Positions 1 through 7,897 of a DNA stretch of 64,000 nucleotides are shown piece by piece. The notes under the pieces are model-generated. The model was not told the origin of the DNA and did not search any database. It saw only the letters and a program-made list of their open reading frames with translations. Every line of letters starts with the position of its first letter. The first letter of the stretch is position 1. The translations under genes and the position numbers were made by a program. Source of the DNA: Streptantibioticus_A sp037034305 (GTDB lineage Bacteria; Actinomycetota; Actinomycetes; Streptomycetales; Streptomycetaceae); the NCBI GenBank assembly GCA_037034305.1, contig JBAGJY010000008.1, forward strand, positions 124,001-188,000, written 5' to 3'.

Positions 1-127
1 CCAGCCAGGTGTTCGTACCGTCCAGCGTCATGGGCGACGGGTTCGGTGCCAGTACGCACACCGCGCGCGCGGTCGCCCGCCCGCCGACGGAGGGCTGGGG
101 GGCGCCGGGCAGTATCGCGGCGGTCAT
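1..127 (-). CDS. MBL-fold metallo-hydrolase, N-terminal fragment
   Basis: Only the first 42 codons lie in the window; the gene runs off the left edge. The minus strand from the ATG at 127 reads MTAAILPGAPQP..., then LAPNPSPMTLDGTNTWL. The 'N-P-x-P-M-T-x-x-G-T-N-T-W' stretch is the usual opening strand of beta-lactamase-fold hydrolases of the glyoxalase II/RNase Z type. The metal-binding HxHxDH motif would lie beyond the edge. The start overlaps the stop of the upstream NUDIX gene in an ATGA, so the two are probably translationally coupled. The family call rests on a short N-terminus. Confidence 0.75.
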   Translation of the reverse strand, partial: MTAAILPGAPQPSVGGRATARAVCVLAPNPSPMTLDGTNTWL

Positions 128-1044
128 CGCTCGGCTCCTCGGGTGTCGTCCGCGGCGACGTCCTCGGACAGCCGCCTCGGTATGCGTCGGGTGAACTCGT
201 CGTGTCCCGGCCAGCTCAACACGATCTCGTCGCCGTCGAGTTGGGCGCGCGCCAGTACCGGTTCCAGGTCGCGGCCGACGCTGTCGGCGTGCGCGGCGGC
301 GACGGATCCGTACCGGATCAGCGGCCGCAGCGTGGCGATGGTCGGCGGCATCATCAGCAGCTCGCCCCGGTCGTAGCCGGACGCCGCGTCCCGGGGCAGC
401 AGCCACTCGGTGCGGTCCGCCTCGCCGGAGACGTCGCGGGTGCGCTGGCCCTCGGGCAGTGCCGCGAGGAAGAACCAGGTGTCATAGCGCCGCTCCTCGA
501 ACTCCGGGGTGATCCACCGCGCCCAGGGGCCCAGCAGGTCGGAACGGAGCACCAGCTCGCGGCGGGCCAGGAACTCGGCGAACGAGAACTCACGGCTGAC
601 CAGCGCCCGGCGGTCCGCCTCCCAGTCCTCGCCGGTGGTGTCCGCCACGACCGAGTCGGCGTCCGGCCCGGCGAGCAGCACCCCGGACTCCTCGAACGTC
701 TCGCGCACGGCCGCGCACACGACGGCCTGGGCGGTGGCCGCCGGGTCGCCGTCCGACATCAGCCCCAGGCGCTCGGCCCACGCCAGCGGCGACGGTCCCG
801 CCCAGCCGACGGGACGCTCGTCGCGCGGGTCGACGCCGCCGCCCGGATACGCGTACGCGCCTCCGGCGAAAGCCATGGAGGCGCGTCTGCGCAGCATGTG
901 GACCTGCGGTCCGGCCGCGGAGTCCCGTAGCAGCAGGACGGTCGCGGCCCGGCGCGTTGCCACGGGCGCGAGCGCACCGCTCGCGAGGGCACGGATCCGG
1001 TCCGGCCAGGTCGACGGGAACCACTGCCCGTTGGTCGTGGTCAT
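124..1044 (-). CDS. NUDIX hydrolase
   Basis: A 306-residue protein, longer than a minimal NUDIX domain (about 150 residues). An early 'AYAYPGGGVDPRD' strand-loop resembles the start of a NUDIX fold, and a helix with the NUDIX-box core 'RETFEESG' follows, separated from it by an insertion. Such long members hydrolyse nucleoside diphosphate-linked substrates, sometimes CoA derivatives; the substrate cannot be read here. The ATG start (MTTTNGQWFPSTWPDRI) is the first in frame. It is followed with a 4-bp overlap by the MBL-fold gene, and upstream lie RidA and DUF4177 genes on the same strand after a gap of about 180 bp. Confidence 0.85.
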   Translation of the reverse strand: MTTTNGQWFPSTWPDRIRALASGALAPVATRRAATVLLLRDSAAGPQVHMLRRRASMAFAGGAYAYPGGGVDPRDERPVGWAGPSPLAWAERLGLMSDGDPAATAQAVVCAAVRETFEESGVLLAGPDADSVVADTTGEDWEADRRALVSREFSFAEFLARRELVLRSDLLGPWARWITPEFEERRYDTWFFLAALPEGQRTRDVSGEADRTEWLLPRDAASGYDRGELLMMPPTIATLRPLIRYGSVAAAHADSVGRDLEPVLARAQLDGDEIVLSWPGHDEFTRRIPRRLSEDVAADDTRGAER

Positions 1045-1227
1045 GCGCGTAACGCTATCGCTGGACGTCCGCTATTTCTCCCCCGCCCGCCACCCGCTCG
1101 CCCCCGGCGTTCGCCCGGCTCGTGCTTCGTCCGGCGCGGGCCGGGTGGTGCGTGGTGCGGCGGGCGGGAAGCGCGGCGGCGCTGCCCGCCGAGGAGGAGG
1201 CCGAACGCCGCCAGCGCGGGCGAGCCG

Positions 1228-1689
1228 CTACTCGACCTCGACCTGGATCTCCACCTCGACCGGCGCGTCCAGCGGCAGCACCGCGACGCCCACCGCGCTG
1301 CGCGCGTGCACGCCCTTGTCGCCCAGCACCTCGCCCAGCAGTTCGCTGGCGCCGTTGAGCACGCCCGGCTGACCGATGAAGTCCGGGGCGGAGGCGACGA
1401 AGCCGACCACCTTCACCACCCGCTTGACCCGGTCGAGGTCGCCGATGACCGACTTGACCGCGGCCAGCGCGTTGAGCGCGCAGGTACGGGCCAGGTTCTT
1501 GGCCTCCTCGGCGGTGACCTCCGCACCCACCTTGCCGGTGAGCGGAAGGGTGCCCTCCACCATCGGGAGCTGGCCCGCGGTGAAGACGTAGCTGCCGGAC
1601 TGGACGGCGGGCTGGTAGGCGGCCAGCGGAGGAACGACGTCCGGAAGCTTCAGACCGAGTGACGCGATCTTGTCCTCAACGGCGCTCAT
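1228..1689 (-). CDS. RidA family protein (enamine/imine deaminase)
   Basis: A 153-residue RidA/YjgF/UK114-family protein. Members hydrolyse reactive enamine and imine intermediates released by PLP enzymes, typically as cytoplasmic trimers. Family signatures seen are 'SGSYVFTAGQLPM' near the N-terminus and a C-terminal 'ARSAVGVAVLPLDAPVEVE'. In the typical ending an Arg precedes the S/T-x-V-G-V segment, and Arg is present here. I chose the ATG at 1689 (MSAVEDKIASLG) because it overlaps the upstream DUF4177 stop in an ATGA and gives the family length; a longer in-frame extension reads as non-coding. Co-transcribed with DUF4177. Confidence 0.9.
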   Translation of the reverse strand: MSAVEDKIASLGLKLPDVVPPLAAYQPAVQSGSYVFTAGQLPMVEGTLPLTGKVGAEVTAEEAKNLARTCALNALAAVKSVIGDLDRVKRVVKVVGFVASAPDFIGQPGVLNGASELLGEVLGDKGVHARSAVGVAVLPLDAPVEVEIQVEVE

Positions 1690-1847
1690 GCCTGCTTCTC
1701 CCGCTTCAGGTAGGCCACCAGCTGCTCGGGGTTGTTCGGCCCGGGTACGACCTGGACGAGCTCCCACCCGTCCTCGCCCCAGGTGTCCAGGATCTGCTTC
1801 GTCGCGTGCACGAGCAGCGGCACGGTCGCGTATTCCCACTTGGTCAT
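1686..1847 (-). CDS. DUF4177 domain protein
   Basis: A very small protein of 53 residues (MTKWEYATVPLLVHATKQIL...). The pattern 'W-E-Y-x-T-V-P', 'W-G-x-D-G-W-E-L-V-x-V-x-P' and 'A-Y-L-K-R' is that of DUF4177 proteins, short cytoplasmic beta-rich proteins of unknown function common in actinobacteria. Its stop overlaps the start of the RidA gene by 4 bp, so the two form a coupled pair divergent from the ArsA genes. Upstream in-frame codons to 2159 have no family similarity, so the ATG at 1847 is preferred. Confidence 0.85.
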   Translation of the reverse strand: MTKWEYATVPLLVHATKQILDTWGEDGWELVQVVPGPNNPEQLVAYLKREKQA

Positions 1848-1950
1848 GGCTGCGACTGTAATGCCTCGACCCGGCGGCACCGCCGCCAGACCACCACAAG
1901 CCACCCGGCCCGGTGCGTAGATCCAGAACCGACTGGTTAGGCTCACAAGG

Positions 1951-2997
1951 GTGAGCGCCCAACACTCAGCCGCGCCGTCGGCGGCGACCCGGCTCCACAT
2001 CGTGACGGGCAAGGGCGGGACCGGGAAGACCACGGTCGCCGCCGCCCTCGCGCTCGCCCTGGCGGGCGAGGGGAAGCGCACCCTCCTGGTCGAGGTCGAG
2101 GGGCGCGGCGGCATCGCCCAGCTCTTCGAGACCGAAGCGCTGCCGTACGAGGAGCGCAAGATCGCCGTGGCGCCCGGCGGCGGAGACGTGTACGCGCTGG
2201 CGATCGACCCCGAGCTGGCGCTGCTCGACTACCTGGACATGTTCTACAAGCTGGGCCGCGCGGGCCGTGCGCTCAAGAAGCTCGGCGCGATCGACTTCGC
2301 GACCACCATCGCGCCCGGCCTGCGGGACGTGCTGCTGACCGGCAAGGCGTGCGAGGCGGTGCGCCGCAAGGGCGCGTCCGACGGGCGCGCGTACGACGCG
2401 GTGGTGATGGACGCCCCGCCGACCGGCCGCATCACCCGCTTCCTCAACGTGAACGACGAGGTCGCGGGCCTGGCCAGGTTCGGCCCGATACACAACCAGG
2501 CGCAGGCCGTGATGCGGGTGCTCAAGTCGGCCGAGACGGCGGTGCACCTGGTGACGCTGCTGGAGGAGATGCCGGTCCAGGAGACGGTGGACGGTGTCGC
2601 CGAACTGCGCGCCGCCGGGCTGCCGGTGGGCGCGGTGGTGGTCAACATGCTGCGGCCCTCGGTACTCGACGAGGCGGCGGTGCGCATCGCGTCCAGCACC
2701 CAGCGGCGCGGCCACCGTGCGGCGATGGCCAAGGCGCTGTCCCAGGCGGGCCTCGGCGGCGCGCGCCGCGGCGGCCTGGCGGAACGACTGGTGGACCCGC
2801 TGCTGGAGCAGGCGCGTGAGCACGCCGAGCGGGTGGCGCTGGAGCGCCGCGAACGCGCCGAGATCGAGGGCCTGGGCCTGCCGACGTACGAACTGGAACT
2901 GCTCGGTGACGGCATCGAGGTGGGCGGCCTGTACCGGCTCGCCAACTCGCTGCGGGAACAGGGCGTCGCTGGCACGCAGAGGGAGGGCGGGCGATGA
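1951..2997 (+). CDS. ArsA/Get3-family ATPase, first of a pair
   Basis: A 348-residue P-loop ATPase of the ArsA/GET3 (anion-transporting ATPase) family, GTG start at 1951. The deviant Walker A motif 'GKGGTGKTT' begins near residue 20, and 'VVMDAPPTGR' corresponds to switch II. Members act as dimers; eukaryotic GET3 delivers tail-anchored proteins, while the role of the actinobacterial pairs is not settled. No arsenite-binding cysteine cluster or arsB/arsR neighbour is visible, so arsenite export is unlikely. The stop overlaps the next ATPase gene by 4 bp (ATGA), suggesting the two are made together and may heterodimerise. Confidence 0.88.
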   Translation: MSAQHSAAPSAATRLHIVTGKGGTGKTTVAAALALALAGEGKRTLLVEVEGRGGIAQLFETEALPYEERKIAVAPGGGDVYALAIDPELALLDYLDMFYKLGRAGRALKKLGAIDFATTIAPGLRDVLLTGKACEAVRRKGASDGRAYDAVVMDAPPTGRITRFLNVNDEVAGLARFGPIHNQAQAVMRVLKSAETAVHLVTLLEEMPVQETVDGVAELRAAGLPVGAVVVNMLRPSVLDEAAVRIASSTQRRGHRAAMAKALSQAGLGGARRGGLAERLVDPLLEQAREHAERVALERRERAEIEGLGLPTYELELLGDGIEVGGLYRLANSLREQGVAGTQREGGR

Positions 2998-4328
2998 GCT
3001 GGCAGACCCCGTTGCTCGACGTCGATCCGCTGCTCGACGACCGTGGGACGCGGATCATCGTGTGCTGCGGCTCGGGCGGGGTGGGCAAGACCACGACGGC
3101 CGCGGCCCTGGGGCTGCGCGCGGCCGAACGCGGCCGAACGGTCGTGGTGCTGACCATCGATCCCGCGCGGCGGCTCGCGCAGTCGATGGGGCTCACCGAG
3201 TTGGACAACACTCCGCGCCGGGTGGACGGCATCGACGAGTCCGCGGGCGGTCAACTGCACGCGATGATGCTGGACATGAAGCGGACGTTCGATGACATCG
3301 TCGTCCAGCACGCTGACCCGGAACGCGCCCAGGCGATCTTGGAGAACCCTTTCTACCAGTCGCTTTCCGCGGGTTTCGCGGGCACGCAGGAGTACATGGC
3401 CATGGAGAAGCTGGGCCAGCTGCGGGCGCGCGACGAGTGGGACCTGATCATCGTGGACACCCCGCCGAGCCGCTCCGCGCTGGACTTCCTGGACGCCCCC
3501 AAGCGCCTCGGCTCGTTCCTCGACGGCAAGTTCATCAAGTTGCTGATGGCCCCGGCGAAGGCAGGCGGGCGCGCTGGGATGAAGTTCCTCAACGTCGGCC
3601 TGTCGATGATGACCGGTGCCCTGAACAAGGTGGTCGGCGCGCATCTGCTGCGGGACGTGCAGACGTTCGTGGCGGCGATGGACACGATGTTCGGCGGGTT
3701 CCGCAAGCGCGCGGACGCCACCTACCGGCTGCTGCAGGCGCCCGGTACGGCGTTCCTCGTGGTGGCGGCGCCGGAGCGGGACGCGCTGCGGGAGGCCTCG
3801 TACTTCGTGGAGCGGCTGGCCGCGGAGAGCATGCCGTTGGCGGGGCTGGTGCTCAACCGGGTGCATGCCAGCGGTGCGGCGCAACTGACGGCGGAACGGG
3901 CGCTCGCCGCCGCCGAGGCGCTGGAGGATCTGGCGGCGGAGTGGCCGGGCGCCGGGGATCCGGCGCCAAGTGCCGTCGCGCTCGCGGAAGTTGACGGCCC
4001 GGCGGACGGTTCCGCGGTGGAAAATCTTACCGACGGCCGGATTGCCGAGCGCGACACAGGGAAGGCTGAGGGAAGGAAGTTCACCGAGGAGATCCTCGCC
4101 GAGCCGGACGGACTGCCCGCGGAGGGCCTGGCGGCAGGTCTGCTGCGGCTGCACGCGGAGCGGATGCAGGTGGTGGCCCGGGAGAGCCGCACCCGCGACC
4201 GTTTCGCCTCGGTGCATCCCGACGTGCCCGTCGCCGAAGTGGCCGCACTGCCCGGCGATGTACACGACCTGGAAGGCCTGCGGGCGGTGGGAGAGCGCCT
4301 GGCGAACGGTCAGCCGGCCGCCGCGTAG
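2994..4328 (+). CDS. ArsA/Get3-family ATPase, second of a pair
   Basis: A 444-residue ATPase related to the preceding gene but longer. It has Walker A 'GSGGVGKTT' near residue 28, 'LTIDPARRLAQSMG' (typical of ArsA A1-type domains) and 'LIIVDTPPSRSALDFLD' (switch II). Its C-terminal 130 residues are rich in Ala and Glu and probably regulatory. Translationally coupled to the first ArsA gene. Its 3' end overlaps the convergent wblA coding region by 19 bp, so the two transcripts are antisense at their ends. Actinobacterial ArsA pairs commonly sit next to wblA; the shared function, if any, is unknown. Confidence 0.88.
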   Translation: MSWQTPLLDVDPLLDDRGTRIIVCCGSGGVGKTTTAAALGLRAAERGRTVVVLTIDPARRLAQSMGLTELDNTPRRVDGIDESAGGQLHAMMLDMKRTFDDIVVQHADPERAQAILENPFYQSLSAGFAGTQEYMAMEKLGQLRARDEWDLIIVDTPPSRSALDFLDAPKRLGSFLDGKFIKLLMAPAKAGGRAGMKFLNVGLSMMTGALNKVVGAHLLRDVQTFVAAMDTMFGGFRKRADATYRLLQAPGTAFLVVAAPERDALREASYFVERLAAESMPLAGLVLNRVHASGAAQLTAERALAAAEALEDLAAEWPGAGDPAPSAVALAEVDGPADGSAVENLTDGRIAERDTGKAEGRKFTEEILAEPDGLPAEGLAAGLLRLHAERMQVVARESRTRDRFASVHPDVPVAEVAALPGDVHDLEGLRAVGERLANGQPAAA

Positions 4329-4639
4329 TCCTCTTCCACCTCGGCGGTCAGCAGGCCCATGCTGCGCTCGTACTCATGGCGCGCGGTCTCCAGCAGTCTG
4401 CGCCAGGACGTGACCGTCGGGCGGCGGCGCAGCAGTGCCCTGCGCTCGCGCTCGGTCATCCCACCCCACACACCGAACTCCACGCGGTTGTCGAGCGCGT
4501 CCGCCAGGCACTCGGTACGCACCGGGCATCCGGTGCACACCGCCTTGGCCCTGTTCTGCGCCGCCCCCTGGACGAACAGTTCGTCCGGATCTGTGGTGCG
4601 GCACGCTGCCTGCGCGCTCCAGTCGGTAACCCAGCTCAT
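4310..4639 (-). CDS. wblA: WhiB-family [4Fe-4S] regulator WblA
   Basis: A 109-residue WhiB-like protein. The four cluster-binding cysteines are visible ('AACRTTDP', then 'VCTGCPVRTEC'), followed by the WhiB turn 'GVWGGMTERERRALLRRRP'. The flanks 'WVTDWSAQAACRTTDPDELF' and 'TSWRRLLETARHEYE' match WblA rather than WhiB, WhiD or WblC. In streptomycetes WblA controls sporulation and broadly represses antibiotic production. I chose the ATG at 4639 because GGAGAGG lies just upstream and it gives the usual N-terminus; an ATG at 4696 adds 19 atypical residues. Convergent with the ArsA pair (19-bp overlap) and divergent from the PBP gene across an unusually long upstream region. Confidence 0.93.
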   Translation of the reverse strand: MSWVTDWSAQAACRTTDPDELFVQGAAQNRAKAVCTGCPVRTECLADALDNRVEFGVWGGMTERERRALLRRRPTVTSWRRLLETARHEYERSMGLLTAEVEEDYAAAG

Positions 4640-5033
4640 GCTGGCGCCGTCCTCTCCCGAATCGGGGCTCCCCCACGGCGGCAGCGGCATATTCACCGCC
4701 GCCAGTTGAGGACGTTACGGAAGGAGGACACGCCACAACAGCCCTTTCAGGCCCAATCTTGAATGGCCCGAATGGACTATGCGTGCGCAACAGATCACCC
4801 AACGGAGTGAGCGAGCTTCACAGCCGCTTCCAAGGCGACAATTCCGGGCATAACAGTCAGATTGCCCGGGATATTGCCCAAGGCCCCTGGCATATGCCGG
4901 AATCGGGACAGTTCTCATCACCCACAAGAGTGACGATGAGAGGCAATAACCAACTCGCTGGCGCGTCCGTCTTCCACAGATTAGGCGAACAGGTGGGCGC
5001 ACGTCCTCAGAATCGACACGTAGGCTGCCCCCC
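4640..5033. promoter_or_regulatory. Long divergent upstream region of wblA and the PBP gene, with BldD-box-like half-sites
   Basis: A non-coding region of 394 bp, less GC-rich than its surroundings. At 4806-4821 lies AGTGA-N7-TCAC, resembling the BldD box AGTGA-N-TCACC. A second pair of the same half-sites in divergent order (TCACC then AGTGA) lies at about 4920-4934. A short direct repeat, ATTGCCC, occurs twice near 4861-4879. wblA is a developmental gene with complex control, so several operators are expected. Short open frames here look spurious. The assignment to BldD is inference from motif resemblance. Confidence 0.4.
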
Positions 5034-7241
5034 ATGGCCTACAAGCGCGTCGGCGGGAGTCTGGCAACAACCCGGCAAGCCGCCAAGTTCCTCGGTGTCA
5101 GTGTGCTGTCCGGGGTGGTGCTGGCAGGTATCGCGCTGCCCGCCACCGGTGCCATCGGGTTGTCCGCCAAGGGCACGGTCGCGGACTTCAACGCGCTGCC
5201 CGGCGAACTCAAGCGCCCGCCGCTGAGTCAGGCGACGAAGATCCTGGACGCCAACGGGGGCCTGATCGCCACCGTCTACTCGCGCGACCGCACCTCGGTT
5301 CCGCTCAGCCAGATCAACCCCGACATGCAAAAGGCGATCGTCGCGATCGAGGACTCGCGCTACTGGCAGCACGGCGCGATCGACGTGAAGGGCATTCTGC
5401 GCGCGCTCAACACCAACGCCGCGTCGGGCGGCGTCTCCCAGGGCGCCTCCACGCTCACCCAGCAGTACGTCAAGAACGTGTTCATCGAGGAGGCCGGCGA
5501 CGACCCCGACAAGGTCGCCCAGGCCACCCAGCAGACCATCGGCCGCAAGATCAAGGAACTGAAGTACGCGATCCAGGTCGAGAAGGAACTGGGCAAGAAG
5601 CAGATCCTGGAGAACTACCTCAACATCACGTTCTTCGGCGAACAGGCGTACGGCGTTCAGGCGGCTGCCCAGCGGTACTTCAGCACGGACGCCAAGGATC
5701 TGACCCTCGACGAAGCGGCTATGTTGGCCGGAATCGTTCAGTCGCCCACCCACTACGACCCGATCGCCTACCCCAAGGAAGCGACCGAGCGTCGGAACAC
5801 GGTGCTCAAGCGGATGGCCGACCTCGGTGACATCACCCGGGCGCAGGCCAGCGCGGCCCAGGCCAAGCCGCTCGGTCTGAAGCCCAGCACCCCGAAGAAC
5901 GGCTGCATCACCGCGGTCAGTGGTGCGGGCTTCTTCTGCGACTACGTGCGCGAGACGTTCCTGAACAATCCGGTCTTCGGCAAGACCCGGGAAGAGCGCG
6001 CCAAGCGCTGGACCACCGGCGGTCTGACGATCAAGACCACGCTGGACCCGCAGGCCCAGCAGTCCGTGCAGGCCTCCATCAGCAAGCACGTCTACGAGAC
6101 CGACCCGGTGGCCACCGCCGTGACCCTGGTGCAGCCGGGCACCGGCAAGATCGTGGCGATGGGCCAGTCGCGGCCGTACGGGTTCGGGCAGAACGAGACC
6201 CAGATCAACTACAACGTGGACCAGTCGATGGGCGGCGGCCGGGGCTTCCAGTCCGGCTCGACGTTCAAGCCCATCACGGCCGCGGCGGCGATCGACGGCG
6301 GCACCAACCCCAACACCGTCTATCCGGCGCCGTATTCGATGCCCTACCCGAGCCCGGTCAACACCTGCGGCAAGCCCTGGGTCAACACCGACGGCTCGAC
6401 GCTGTCCAACGAGGACAAGTCCGAGGTCGGGCCGATGAACATGCAGAAGGCCACGGCCCTGTCGGTCAACACCTACTACGTGCAGCTCATCAGTGACATC
6501 GGGGTCTGCCCGGTGACGCAGATGGCGGGGAAGATGGGCGTGCACCGCGCGGACGGCCACGCGATCGCCCAGGTGCCGTCGATCACCCTGGGCACCCAGG
6601 AGGTCAGCCCGCTGACGATGGCCTCGGCGTACGCCACCTTCGCAAACCACGGCGTCTACTGCACGCCGGTCGCCATCGAGTCGATCACCGACGCCAGCGG
6701 CAAGTCGCTGCCCGTACCGCAGACTTCCTGCACCCAGGCCATGTCGGAGAACACCGCCTCGACGCTCAACACCCTGCTGAAGGGCGTGGTCGAGGACGGC
6801 ACCGGTAAGCAGGCCGGGCTGCCCGACCGGGACAGCGCGGGCAAGACCGGTACCACGGACAGCCGTTACGCCGCCTGGTTCGTCGGCTACACCTCGAACA
6901 TGGCCGGTGCGGTCTGGGTCGGCAGCCCCACGAAGAACCTGTCGATGACCAACATCACCATCGGTGGCGTCTACCACGACAAGGTCTTCGGCGCCGACAC
7001 CCCCGGCCCGATCTGGAAGGACGCCATGAGCGGCGCCCTCGCGGGGACCCCGGCCGGGACCCTGCCCACGGTCCCGCTGGCGGGCAGCAACCCGCCGGGC
7101 GGCAACCAGAACCCCAGCCCGAACCCCGGCGACCAGGGCAAGCCCAAGGGGCATGGGCATGGAGGCGGCGGCAACCTGTTCCCGTGGCCGACCATCAGCC
7201 TGCCGCCGGGCCTGCTGGGCGGCGGCCAGAACGGCGGCTGA
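5034..7241 (+). CDS. Class A penicillin-binding protein (transglycosylase/transpeptidase)
   Basis: A 735-residue bifunctional peptidoglycan synthase. One N-terminal membrane segment spans residues 18-42. The GT51 glycosyltransferase domain has 'IEDSRYWQHGAID' with catalytic Glu106, and 'QGASTLTQQYVKN'. The transpeptidase domain has the three penicillin-binding motifs: S409-T-F-K412, S477-V-N479 and K604-T-G606. The tail is Gly/Pro/Asn-rich. It polymerises lipid II and cross-links stem peptides outside the membrane. The ATG start has no good Shine-Dalgarno site but gives the conserved MAYKR N-terminus. It stands alone, divergent from wblA, with parS and a strong terminator just downstream. Confidence 0.95.
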   Translation: MAYKRVGGSLATTRQAAKFLGVSVLSGVVLAGIALPATGAIGLSAKGTVADFNALPGELKRPPLSQATKILDANGGLIATVYSRDRTSVPLSQINPDMQKAIVAIEDSRYWQHGAIDVKGILRALNTNAASGGVSQGASTLTQQYVKNVFIEEAGDDPDKVAQATQQTIGRKIKELKYAIQVEKELGKKQILENYLNITFFGEQAYGVQAAAQRYFSTDAKDLTLDEAAMLAGIVQSPTHYDPIAYPKEATERRNTVLKRMADLGDITRAQASAAQAKPLGLKPSTPKNGCITAVSGAGFFCDYVRETFLNNPVFGKTREERAKRWTTGGLTIKTTLDPQAQQSVQASISKHVYETDPVATAVTLVQPGTGKIVAMGQSRPYGFGQNETQINYNVDQSMGGGRGFQSGSTFKPITAAAAIDGGTNPNTVYPAPYSMPYPSPVNTCGKPWVNTDGSTLSNEDKSEVGPMNMQKATALSVNTYYVQLISDIGVCPVTQMAGKMGVHRADGHAIAQVPSITLGTQEVSPLTMASAYATFANHGVYCTPVAIESITDASGKSLPVPQTSCTQAMSENTASTLNTLLKGVVEDGTGKQAGLPDRDSAGKTGTTDSRYAAWFVGYTSNMAGAVWVGSPTKNLSMTNITIGGVYHDKVFGADTPGPIWKDAMSGALAGTPAGTLPTVPLAGSNPPGGNQNPSPNPGDQGKPKGHGHGGGGNLFPWPTISLPPGLLGGGQNGG

Positions 7242-7264
7242 CCGCGCCAGCGGGACCTGTGACG

Positions 7265-7280
7265 TGTTTCACGTGAAACA
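7265..7280. other. parS: parS centromere site (ParB binding)
   Basis: TGTTTCACGTGAAACA is a perfect 16-bp palindrome identical to the bacterial parS consensus. It lies 23 bp after the PBP stop codon, in an intergenic spacer, just before a terminator. In Streptomyces, parS sites cluster around oriC and load ParB for chromosome segregation in aerial hyphae. Identity over all 16 positions makes chance unlikely. Confidence 0.9.
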
Positions 7281-7292
7281 GGCGTTCTAACG

Positions 7293-7333
7293 ACCTGTGG
7301 GGCGCCCCCGGTATCCGGGGGCGCCCCACAGGT
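7293..7333. terminator. Strong bidirectional hairpin between convergent PBP and GatB/YqeY genes
   Basis: A perfect 19-bp GC-rich stem (7293-7311 with 7315-7333) and a 3-nt loop TAT. It sits between the convergent PBP and GatB/YqeY genes, so it can serve both transcripts. There is no U tract, as is usual in streptomycetes. Confidence 0.85.
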
Positions 7334-7355
7334 GAGCGCTGTTCGCGCGGTCAGC

Positions 7356-7820
7356 TCAGTTGCCCAGGTGCCGCTTGACCTCGGCCGCGACCCGGCCGCC
7401 CTCGGCGCGTCCGGCGGCCTTCTGGTTCGCCAGCTTCATGATCGCGCCCATCGCACGCGGCCCCTCGTTGCCCTGGGCGGCGGCCTCGGCCACCGCTTCG
7501 GCGACCAGCGCGGTCAACTCCTCGTCGCTGAGCGGCTTGGGCAGGTACCCGGCGAGCACCTCGCCCTCCGCCCGCTCACGCTCGGCGGACTCCGCACGGC
7601 CGCCCTTGTCGAAGGCCTCCGCCGCCTCACGGCGCTTCTTGGCCTCGCGGGCGATCACCTTCTCCACCTCGGCGTCGGACAGCTCACGGGCCTCGGTGCC
7701 CGCGACCTCCTCCTTGTGGACGGCGGTGATGGTGAGTCGGAGGGTGGACGCGCGCAGTTCGTCCCGCGCCTTGATCGCCGCGGTGAGATCGTCCTGAAGC
7801 CGGGCCTTGAGCGTGGTCAT
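7356..7820 (-). CDS. GatB/YqeY domain protein
   Basis: A 154-residue protein with the GatB/YqeY C-terminal tRNA-binding-like fold. It opens 'MTTLKARLQDDLTAAIKARDELRASTLR', continues with a charged helix 'EKVIAREAKKRREAAEAFDKGGR', then 'LAGYLPKPLSDEEL' and 'RAMGAIMKLANQKAAGRAEG'. The domain is the tail of GatB in the amidotransferase that makes Gln-tRNA or Asn-tRNA; free-standing YqeY proteins have no assigned reaction. Divergent from the metallophosphoesterase gene. Confidence 0.9.
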   Translation of the reverse strand: MTTLKARLQDDLTAAIKARDELRASTLRLTITAVHKEEVAGTEARELSDAEVEKVIAREAKKRREAAEAFDKGGRAESAERERAEGEVLAGYLPKPLSDEELTALVAEAVAEAAAQGNEGPRAMGAIMKLANQKAAGRAEGGRVAAEVKRHLGN

Positions 7821-7897
7821 ACGGTGAGTCTGCCATGGGGCCGCGGATACCCGCCCGAAGATTTCCCGCGGTGCGGGACGTCTGCCACGATGGGCGC

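Noticed and set aside
2244..4265. Long minus-strand open frame of 673 codons opposite the ArsA genes
   Set aside because: It is a high-GC antisense shadow of the two ATPases, rich in Arg/His/Gln/Gly, with no family motif.
1951..4328. ArsA-like pair as an arsenite efflux system
   Set aside because: No arsB, arsR or arsC gene and no arsenite-binding cysteines; position beside wblA is typical of the non-arsenic actinobacterial pair.
4715..5035. Minus-strand frame of 106 codons in the wblA upstream region
   Set aside because: No Shine-Dalgarno site, unusual composition and no family resemblance; it lies over promoter sequence.
5007..7160. Minus-strand open frame of 717 codons opposite the penicillin-binding protein
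   Set aside because: Antisense shadow: the sense strand carries all PBP catalytic motifs, and the shadow has low-complexity Arg/Gly/Val composition.
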